In this document: piece after piece, positions 18,230 through 24,945 of the stretch
Layout: each line of letters opens with the position of its first letter
Numbering within the stretch: the first letter of the stretch is position 1
From: an uncultured Schlesneria sp.
Lineage (GTDB): Bacteria; Planctomycetota; Planctomycetia; Planctomycetales; Planctomycetaceae
Reading direction: 5' to 3'
DNA: 64,000 bases
NCBI GenBank assembly: GCA_903834925.1
Contig: CAILLA010000215.1
Coordinates: 32,430-96,429, forward strand
Translations under genes and position numbers: made by a program
The notes under the pieces: generated by a model
The model's input: the letters and a program-made list of their open reading frames with translations, nothing else
Database searches by the model: none
Told to the model about the DNA's origin: nothing

Positions 18230-19660
18230 TTAAGCCGCGCGGCGGAGGACCGGAATTTCCCGCAGATCGACCAAGTCGTGGATGTTGCCGCGAACCGGTT
18301 GGCTCTCGAACCGACCATCTTGTTTTTCGATTCGCATCATCACACTTGTCGTGGGGCCAAGCATCGTAGAGATGACTTTGCTGCTCACTTCGGAATTCGG
18401 AACGACCGACACCTTAAACCTCTGCAGGATCGTCGGCAGGGTTGTTTTCAGGATGAGCATCGCCAGGGGAGCACCAATACACATCCGTGGACCCGCTCCG
18501 AACGGCAGGTATTCGTACGGCGACGGATTCGTATGCAACCACCGGTCTGGCTGAAATACGTCTGGATCAGTATAGATACCTGGCATGTGATGCGTCATAA
18601 ATTGGCTGAAGACGATTCCCGCTCCCGGTGCCAATTTGAATGGCCCGAGCTCGACTGGTGTCGCTGTGACACGTTGCGAGTACGACGAGGCTGGTAAGAC
18701 TCGCATGCTCTCTTTGATTGTTCGTTCGACAAACGTCAGCTTTTCAGTCTGTTCGAGCGACGGAAATCCACCCGTCAGGTGCGTTGAAATCTCGCGATGA
18801 AATTTATTCATTTCGGTCGGATGTTGAGCCAGCAAGAATAGTGTCCACGAGAGCGAATGGGCTGTCGTGAGGTGGGCTGCGGCGAACATCAGGGCCGCAG
18901 AACCGACCAGTTCTTCGTCGGAAATACTTCCTTCGCTGTCGTGTGCATTGATCAAAATCGAAAGAGCATCCGTGCCGCCAGAATTTTCTTTCCTCAGCCG
19001 GATCATGTCCAGAATTTCGGCTTCGAGTTTGCCGGCATAGGCGAGCAAGTCGCCGTAGCGACCGGCAATCGTTGGGTCTGCGACGAAGGCACCCATTCCG
19101 AGCTCATGGTTGAGGTGAACCCATTCGTCGATCATATGACCGATTTTGTAGGCGACTTCCGGTTGATCGATGCCAAAAAGAATGCTGCTGGTCAACCGCA
19201 ACATAAAGTCGGTCATGTCGCGGTTAATATCTCGTTCGGTCCCCGGCACCCAGTCGGCGAGCATCGACTCCACTTCAATTTTAATCGAAGGGACATAATT
19301 CAAGATCGCTTTCTTCATGAAAGCATCCATTACCATTCGGCGGTTTCGCTTGTGCTGTTCGCCGTTCATGCTAAGCAACCCGGATGTCAGCCGACGTTGG
19401 GAAGAATTTCGCGATCCTCGAATAGCGAAGAACTGCGAATGGAACGTGTTCATGTCGCTGAGCACCTGATGGTTGAACTCAGGCCCGAACACGAAATAAA
19501 TCCGTTGCCCCTGTTCTTCCATCGCACAGACGTTGCCATGCTCTGCATGCAACCTGCGTAAACACGCGATTGGGTCATCCGGGAAGTCCATCAGCCGTCC
19601 ATGGGTGATCGGCAGAGGTTCGTCCGCACAGCGAGCGATGGTCAAATTCGTGTTAATCAT
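18230..19660 (-). CDS. Cytochrome P450
   Basis: The 476-residue protein has the diagnostic heme-thiolate loop FGAGPRMCIG with Cys394, the ExxR motif in TIKESMRVLP, and an I-helix stretch AALMFAAAHLTTAHSLSW in which the threonine pair of the oxygen-activating groove is kept but the usual acidic residue is replaced by histidine-leucine. There is no N-terminal membrane anchor, so it is a soluble bacterial type that needs separate redox partners; none are adjacent. It converges with RecQ across a gap of only 6 bp. The substrate cannot be predicted. Confidence 0.95.
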   Translation of the reverse strand: MINTNLTIARCADEPLPITHGRLMDFPDDPIACLRRLHAEHGNVCAMEEQGQRIYFVFGPEFNHQVLSDMNTFHSQFFAIRGSRNSSQRRLTSGLLSMNGEQHKRNRRMVMDAFMKKAILNYVPSIKIEVESMLADWVPGTERDINRDMTDFMLRLTSSILFGIDQPEVAYKIGHMIDEWVHLNHELGMGAFVADPTIAGRYGDLLAYAGKLEAEILDMIRLRKENSGGTDALSILINAHDSEGSISDEELVGSAALMFAAAHLTTAHSLSWTLFLLAQHPTEMNKFHREISTHLTGGFPSLEQTEKLTFVERTIKESMRVLPASSYSQRVTATPVELGPFKLAPGAGIVFSQFMTHHMPGIYTDPDVFQPDRWLHTNPSPYEYLPFGAGPRMCIGAPLAMLILKTTLPTILQRFKVSVVPNSEVSSKVISTMLGPTTSVMMRIEKQDGRFESQPVRGNIHDLVDLREIPVLRRAA

Positions 19661-20247
19661 GAGAATCGTCTACCTTGACTTCTAAACGAACGCATCCTGC
19701 GATCGAGGCAAGGGATTATTTAGCAATTTCTGTCGATGACCACTAGGGGGACTGGAAAAATCGGATCGTTCGCGAAGAAAATTCGTTAGGAAACGTTTTT
19801 GCCATCTGATCAAACAACGTCTCTGATCCGTCGCTAAAATTCTGGAACGTACCACGTCCATTTGGAACGACCATTGCTCCGCTGGTAGAGAGTGTGCCCA
19901 AAACTGCCAGTTGATTGTGACTGACTACCTCGCGAGACCAAATAATCGAAGTCGATCCTGGTCTTGATTTTCCGGCTGAATGGGTTGGATAAGCCGTTTC
20001 GGTAGATTTCTTGAGCGATTTCTGTGAACAATCCCTAAAATACGAGAAATTCGGAGGTAGGATTTCAACAAATGGTAAACTTTGCCGGTTCGAATCGAGA
20101 TTGAATATCCGCGGAACCGATTTTGAAATGGTGAAACCCGAAGAGGGTTGGCATATTTGAATCACAAGCGACGTGGCGGCTGGATCAGTGGTACAGTTTT
20201 GGCAATTTTTTCAATCGCAGTGAGACATCGTTCAGGAAACCTTGCCC
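19661..20247. other. Intergenic region, possible divergent promoter; no convincing gene
   Basis: The gap of about 590 bp separates the divergent P450 gene and the secreted-protein gene. It is richer in A+T than its neighbours. A minus-strand frame of 140 codons (19743-20165) exists but lacks a recognisable domain or ribosome binding site and has an unusual Ser/Thr/Phe-rich composition, so it is not called. No tRNA-like fold or repeat family was recognised. Confidence 0.5.
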
Positions 20248-21927
20248 ATGATGACAAACGGATTGATCGGGACACATTTCCGCCTGTTGCCCGTTACGGC
20301 ATTGTTGATGACGTTTTCAATGATGGTTGCAAAGCCAGGTTTGGCGCAATCCCCTGGATTCTTGGCCCCACCTGTGCCGTTGGGGTCGCCGAATGTCGTC
20401 GTCGGACCAGTGGCGAACCCGTTTGGGACGCCGCCAATCGCCATCGGCCCTGCCCCGGCAGGGTATCCGCTTTATCCACAGTTTGTTCCCGTAGCTCCGT
20501 ATCCTCCACCGATGGTCGTCTATCCCACAGTGCCGTATTCGGTTCGTCGACCGACACCGTTTCAGAATCGTATTGCTACAGCACCGGCTCAAACACCTTT
20601 GGTCTCGCAAAGGACTTATGGGGCTGCACCGATCGCGCCGATTGCGGAACAGCCTGCACCGATCGGAAACTTACGACTTACTGTCAGTGAAAACTTTCTG
20701 AATCGCCTGGTTGCACGCGACGAAACCAAACCAGGGGAAGTTCGAGATTTTATTCTTGGTGCACAGGTTTCTGGACGACAGACGACTGCAACACGGGTTC
20801 GGTTAGATTTGCTTCCTGGTGCTGCGAGTGCCCGTGGCACATTGGTCTTGAATGGCACCACCCAAAGCGCGACAACCGGCGTGACTCCGCAGGCGATGGT
20901 CGATGTTGCCAGCCAGCAAGAGTTCGTTGCTGTAAAAGAGATCTTTTTTGATGGAATGCAGTTTTCGACTCGACATGCTGTGGTTCATGTTCGAGCCAAG
21001 AATCAGACTTTAGGTGCCGTCACGCCACTGACCGGGACCTTATTTGGAGGGATTGCGAACCGGATCGCCTATCGTGAGGCAGAACGTCGTCGACCTGAAG
21101 CTGAAGCGGTTGCTCGCGACCGTGTCGCCGAACGTGTCTTTCCGGAATTCGACAATGCAATCGACAAGCAACTTGCGACCGCAAACGATCAGCTCGAATC
21201 AAAGGTTCGTCGGCTTCTACGAACGGTCAACTTGATGCCGACTTTGCAGCAAGTGTCATCGACCGATACGGCAATATCCTACTCGGTTCAAGTGGCAACG
21301 GAATCCCCAACAACTTCGACACCCGCTTTCGAAGGCCAACGAAATCTCGATCGTGGATTAAGTCTGATGGTTCATGAAAGCCTGTTGAACGCACTGGTCG
21401 CTCGTTCCGGGCTGAAGGGGATGAAAACAACCGATCGTGAAATCAAGGCTTTAATTGCCCCCTATGAATATAAATCGGGCAAAGACGAATTAGTTTCCGC
21501 TCAGCCACCGGCTGGTTTGCCAGGAATGGATAACGTCGTCACAGACATCGAGTTTGACGAGAATGATCCGCTGACGATTCGACTGGAGCAAGGCCGGGCC
21601 TTAGTCACCTTACGCGCGAAATTCAGGCCAGCAGGACAGGACGTTTTGCCCGCATTGGCCGTGACAATTCCGTATTCCAACGAACTTGTGGGCGATAAAT
21701 TTGTTGTCACTCCTGGCAAAGTTCAAGTCGCTGTCATCGACAAGGATGATGAATCCACCGTACCACCACTTGCCATGAATCTGATGTCAAATGCCATCGA
21801 AGCCAGTCTTTCAAAGCTCGCCATCGACAGAGCTTTACCCGCATCGTTATGGCCACTTGGCGGACAAGTCCCTCAAATCGTCGGGGTTCAGACGCAAGAC
21901 GGCTGGGGCGCGATTTCGGTTGAATAA
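20248..21927 (+). CDS. Secreted protein with two related domains, function unknown
   Basis: The longest frame starts at a TTG; the ATG at 20248 with AGGAA upstream is preferred (559 residues). A signal peptide ends near GLAQ, then a Pro/Val/Tyr-rich linker covers about residues 35-120. Two halves follow that look related: one opens with LRLTVSENFLNRLVAR and the other with LSLMVHESLLNALVAR. The first half contains a charged helical stretch (REAERRRPEAEAVARDRVAE). The protein is probably periplasmic or surface-located. I do not recognise a named family; the fold could be a beta-rich lipid- or surface-binding one, but that is speculation. It ends at a strong terminator. Confidence 0.8.
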   Translation: MMTNGLIGTHFRLLPVTALLMTFSMMVAKPGLAQSPGFLAPPVPLGSPNVVVGPVANPFGTPPIAIGPAPAGYPLYPQFVPVAPYPPPMVVYPTVPYSVRRPTPFQNRIATAPAQTPLVSQRTYGAAPIAPIAEQPAPIGNLRLTVSENFLNRLVARDETKPGEVRDFILGAQVSGRQTTATRVRLDLLPGAASARGTLVLNGTTQSATTGVTPQAMVDVASQQEFVAVKEIFFDGMQFSTRHAVVHVRAKNQTLGAVTPLTGTLFGGIANRIAYREAERRRPEAEAVARDRVAERVFPEFDNAIDKQLATANDQLESKVRRLLRTVNLMPTLQQVSSTDTAISYSVQVATESPTTSTPAFEGQRNLDRGLSLMVHESLLNALVARSGLKGMKTTDREIKALIAPYEYKSGKDELVSAQPPAGLPGMDNVVTDIEFDENDPLTIRLEQGRALVTLRAKFRPAGQDVLPALAVTIPYSNELVGDKFVVTPGKVQVAVIDKDDESTVPPLAMNLMSNAIEASLSKLAIDRALPASLWPLGGQVPQIVGVQTQDGWGAISVE

Positions 21928-21928
21928 A

Positions 21929-21961
21929 AAAACGAGCCCCGACATCGTCGGGGCTCGTTTT
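21929..21961. terminator. Bidirectional intrinsic terminator
   Basis: A 15 bp perfect stem, AAAACGAGCCCCGAC against GTCGGGGCTCGTTTT, has an ATC loop. It has A and T runs at its two ends, so it can stop transcription from both sides. It sits 1 bp after the stop of the secreted-protein gene and about 30 bp after the stop of the STAS gene on the other strand. Confidence 0.93.
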
Positions 21962-21989
21962 CCAATCTTCTTGAAGGACAATCGCCCGA

Positions 21990-22319
21990 TCAAACGGCAA
22001 TGTCCAAATCATGCATCTGCAGGACCTGGTCGAGTTTCGTGATCTCAAGAACTTCACGAATGTCGGCCGAAGGGTTGTACAAATGGACTTCGATCCCTTT
22101 TTTCCGGATTGAGGCCAATAGCCCAAGCAATCCGCTGGGAATCAATCGAACTCGCGTCAGATCAAAGGCCAAAACCTGACAACTGTGCGCGTGAATAATT
22201 TCCAGCAATTCATCGCGACAGTCTGCAACATTCATGTCGTCAATCACTTCCCGTCCACCAAACCCGATGACGGTGAGTTCACCCGCCTGGTAGACCTCAA
22301 GATTCGAAATTGCACGCAT
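21990..22319 (-). CDS. STAS-domain protein (anti-sigma-factor antagonist type)
   Basis: This 109-residue single-domain protein matches the STAS fold: alternating strands and helices, with the conserved loop DLTRVRLIPSGLLGLL in which Ser62 is at the usual phosphorylation position. A strong GGAGGAAA ribosome site precedes the ATG. The family works in partner-switching with anti-sigma kinases and PP2C phosphatases; neither partner is present nearby, so it would act on proteins encoded elsewhere. It ends at the shared terminator facing the secreted-protein gene. Confidence 0.88.
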   Translation of the reverse strand: MRAISNLEVYQAGELTVIGFGGREVIDDMNVADCRDELLEIIHAHSCQVLAFDLTRVRLIPSGLLGLLASIRKKGIEVHLYNPSADIREVLEITKLDQVLQMHDLDIAV

Positions 22320-22787
22320 TCAGAATTTCCTCCAAAAAACAAAACAAAAATCAAAACTGGACCTGAGATACAGCTGGCAACGAAACCAGCGAAAAAAACA
22401 CGCCTCGAAAAAAATTGATGCGTGAGAAGTTCAATTACAGCAACATTCATTCCCGCTGTCGAGAATTCAAAACGACTTGTATTATTGCCAAAGGTGTTGC
22501 CGTTCATCTTTCGCGGAGAATTCTCATTTCGGCTTATGGCGCTTGAAAAGTCGATTTTTGTCCTTCGCGCCTGCACATTGAATCGTCTCTGAGAAGGTCC
22601 GAAAATCGTCATCGAGGTTCGACGCACTTACCGGATGCAGGCAATTAACGCAATATTTGCAATAAAATCTGTCAATAAATCAACAGCCTTCTGGCCAACA
22701 AGTTATGGAACGACCTTGCCTCGCAGATTTGACATCTTATAATTCTGGCACGTGTGGTGAATCCAATTTTTTCAGGAGCAATTGATT
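22320..22787. other. Intergenic region between divergent STAS and IscA-type genes
   Basis: The gap of about 470 bp holds the two divergent promoters. Near the STAS start it has an A-rich tract (around 22334-22360). No ORF with protein character, structured RNA or repeat family was recognised. Confidence 0.5.
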
Positions 22788-23120
22788 ATGGCCGTAACAT
22801 TGACCGAGAAAGCTGCGAGCGAGATCAAGCGAATCCGAGCGGAAAGCAAGATTCCTGACGAATTTGTTTTGCGAGTCGGCGTCCGTGCTGGTGGCTGTTC
22901 CGGATGGGATTATTCGTTCAACTTCGACGACACTCAGGACACGACGAAAGACTTCGTTTCTGAGCAGCACGGTGTGAAGTTGGCCGTTGATAAGCGATTC
23001 GATCTGCACCTGGACGGAACCGAAATCGACTTCATTGATGACCTGAACCGTCGTGGCTTCAAGTTCAACAATCCAAACGCCCAGAAGACCTGCGGTTGCG
23101 GAAGTAGCTTTGCGATGTAG
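22788..23120 (+). CDS. Iron-sulfur cluster assembly/insertion protein, HesB/IscA/ErpA family
   Basis: This 110-residue protein is an A-type carrier. The three conserved cysteines are present as [10 protein letters not shown] and the C-terminal TCGCGSSF. The start at ATG 22788 lies 9 bp after AGGAG; an upstream TTG is less likely. A-type proteins receive Fe-S clusters and pass them to apo-proteins in the cytosol. No other isc or suf genes are nearby, so it is an isolated carrier. Choosing between IscA, ErpA and SufA from sequence alone is not safe. The ExbB gene begins about 40 bp downstream and might be cotranscribed. Confidence 0.93.
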   Translation: MAVTLTEKAASEIKRIRAESKIPDEFVLRVGVRAGGCSGWDYSFNFDDTQDTTKDFVSEQHGVKLAVDKRFDLHLDGTEIDFIDDLNRRGFKFNNPNAQKTCGCGSSFAM

Positions 23121-23159
23121 AATCCGGTTTCGACCGTTTCATCATTCAAGGAATCTGCG

Positions 23160-23792
23160 ATGGGAACGCTGGAAATCGTCAAATGGCTAGCAGATGCATG
23201 CTATGGGTTTCTGGCGCTCAATTTTCTGTGGGGACTGAGCCGTGTCGTTCTGGTTTGGAGACGTCTCAATCAGCTTTCCTTCCGTTCGTTAAAGGCGGAA
23301 ACAGAATTTGTCGACGACCTTGAGGGTTTGTTGAATTCGCGTCAGTACAAAGAAGCGGCAGAACGTTGCGATTTTGATTTTCGCGCACTGCCGCGTCTTT
23401 GTTTGCTGATGCTCATCAATCGTACTCAGCCGTTTCATCAATTGCGGCAAACGATTTCTTCGAATGTACAACGACATATTATTGGTGATCTGGACGATCA
23501 CATGGGGTCTCTTGTGACCGTTATTAAAAGCGGACCTTTACTGGGTCTGTTCGGAACGGTTTTGGGCATGATGGCCGCATTTGGACGGATTGGAACAGGC
23601 GAAAAAGTGCAGCCGTCGCAGATCGCTGACGAAATCAGTGTTGCGCTGATCTGTACGGCGATGGGCTTGGCCACAGCGATCCCCCTGGGTTACATCCTGT
23701 CGTACTTTAGTATCAAACTTCGCACCTTGCAGGACTCACTGGAATCCAACGTCGCCCGGATTTTACAGCACTTTCGTCATCACGAGGGTTAA
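23160..23792 (+). CDS. ExbB/TolQ/MotA-type proton channel protein
   Basis: The 210-residue protein has one hydrophobic segment near the N-terminus and two near the C-terminal half. The family signature LVTVIKSGPLLGLFGTVLGMMAAF and ISVALICTAMGLATAIPLGYIL are clear. It would form the pentameric channel of a proton-driven motor with the ExbD subunits encoded directly downstream (3 bp and 6 bp gaps). An AAGGA site precedes the ATG. It is the first gene of the left ExbB-ExbD-ExbD set of this locus. Confidence 0.92.
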   Translation: MGTLEIVKWLADACYGFLALNFLWGLSRVVLVWRRLNQLSFRSLKAETEFVDDLEGLLNSRQYKEAAERCDFDFRALPRLCLLMLINRTQPFHQLRQTISSNVQRHIIGDLDDHMGSLVTVIKSGPLLGLFGTVLGMMAAFGRIGTGEKVQPSQIADEISVALICTAMGLATAIPLGYILSYFSIKLRTLQDSLESNVARILQHFRHHEG

Positions 23793-23795
23793 ACT

Positions 23796-24290
23796 ATGGA
23801 TCGTCCCTCCGCTGGTCCACCTGCAACTCCTCTGGACGACGTCGACGAGCCCCTCTTCCCTCGCCGCCGATCTCATAATGAAGCCAACTTCGATATCACA
23901 GCGATGATCGATTTGGTCTTCATGCTCAATATTTTTTTTCTGGTCACGACCGTTGTCACTGCGCAGGGAGAGATGGACCTTCCGGTCGTGCGGCATTGTA
24001 TCCCGACAGATCCCGAAGAGTCGGCGTTGATCACACTGGTTTCGCAGAATCCCAATTCGGTAACTGTCTATTTGGGAGATGGTCCTCAGGGCGAAGGGCT
24101 GACAGAACGAGAAGAACAGTTGCAGGCGGTCCGTCGTTCCGTCGAAGAAGGTTCGCGAGCGGGAAAAAAAATTATCCTGCTCAAAGCAGAGCGGTCGGTT
24201 AAGCTGCGGGATGTGAAACGGATCGCCGCTGCGGCTACTCGGGACATCACAGGCATGGAACTACGGATGGCCGTGATCGAAAAGGAATGA
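23796..24290 (+). CDS. ExbD/TolR-type biopolymer transport protein
   Basis: The 164-residue protein has a short cytoplasmic arm, one membrane segment and a periplasmic domain. The segment FDITAMIDLVFMLNIFFLV contains the conserved aspartate that is protonated in ExbD/TolR. It follows the ExbB gene by 3 bp and is followed by a second ExbD gene after 6 bp. Two homopolymer runs lie in the gene (T8 near 23932 and A8 near 24167), possible slippage sites. It pairs with the zinc-ribbon ExbD encoded next. Confidence 0.9.
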   Translation: MDRPSAGPPATPLDDVDEPLFPRRRSHNEANFDITAMIDLVFMLNIFFLVTTVVTAQGEMDLPVVRHCIPTDPEESALITLVSQNPNSVTVYLGDGPQGEGLTEREEQLQAVRRSVEEGSRAGKKIILLKAERSVKLRDVKRIAAAATRDITGMELRMAVIEKE

Positions 24291-24296
24291 CTTGAA

Positions 24297-24926
24297 ATGG
24301 TCCTGTTCCGATGCCCCCAGTGCGATCGCCAATTGAAGTCGTATCCCGATCGCATCGGTCGGCAAACTCGCTGTCCTGAATGCCGCACGGTGTTCAAGAT
24401 TCCTGGAGAATCGCCCGCAATACAGGGACAACGTTCGAAGCGGACATTCGTGGACGCAGAGGCGAACGAAGGGCGGATCTCCAAGCCAACCACGAAAATT
24501 AATCATGAAGAATTGATCGATATGACGGCGATGGTTGACATCGTCTTTTTTCTGTTGATCTTCTTCCTCGTCACATCCATGTCAGGCATTCAATCTTCAG
24601 CTCCGTTGCCGCGACCGGAATCAAACAACGATGAAGGAGCGGCGAGTAGCCGGCAGTCGGTCGATCCACAACGAGACCCCAATGCCATCGTAGTCAAGAT
24701 TGGAAAAGATGATTCGATTGAGATCGACGGCGTTCCCTATCGGGAAATCAGCGATCTGACCGACCGCTTGATCAAATTGCGAAGTTCGGGTGGAGACGAG
24801 ACAAGCATGCTTGTCCTGGGAGACGGCGATGCGAGCCACGGGGCCGCAGTCGCGGTACTCGACGCAGGATACGAAGCGGGGATTAACAAACTGCAGCTGG
24901 CCGTCATTGACGATGGGCAGGAATGA
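24297..24926 (+). CDS. ExbD-type protein with an N-terminal zinc-ribbon domain
   Basis: The 209-residue protein fuses an MJ0042-type zinc ribbon at residues 1-36 (FRCPQCDRQL and TRCPECRTVF, two CxxC pairs) to an ExbD domain with LIDMTAMVDIVFFLLIFFLV, carrying the conserved aspartate. The zinc ribbon would be on the cytoplasmic side. The periplasmic part is typical of ExbD. The gene is the last of the left set and ends 20 bp from the convergent MMPL gene. The role of the zinc domain is unknown; it could bind another protein or sense metal. Confidence 0.88.
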   Translation: MVLFRCPQCDRQLKSYPDRIGRQTRCPECRTVFKIPGESPAIQGQRSKRTFVDAEANEGRISKPTTKINHEELIDMTAMVDIVFFLLIFFLVTSMSGIQSSAPLPRPESNNDEGAASSRQSVDPQRDPNAIVVKIGKDDSIEIDGVPYREISDLTDRLIKLRSSGGDETSMLVLGDGDASHGAAVAVLDAGYEAGINKLQLAVIDDGQE

Positions 24927-24945
24927 TCTCATGGCGAAGATCGCC

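Noticed and set aside
19743..20165. Minus-strand ORF of 140 codons in the P450/secreted-protein gap
   Set aside because: Composition is Ser/Thr/Phe-rich with no recognised motif or ribosome site; most likely chance.
20148..20690. Plus-strand ORF of 180 codons overlapping the start of the secreted-protein gene
   Set aside because: It is out of frame with a gene that has a signal peptide and a better start; its composition is not protein-like.
22244..22627. Minus-strand ORF of 127 codons overlapping the STAS start
   Set aside because: It overlaps the STAS gene in another frame and shows no family features; the STAS start has a strong ribosome site.
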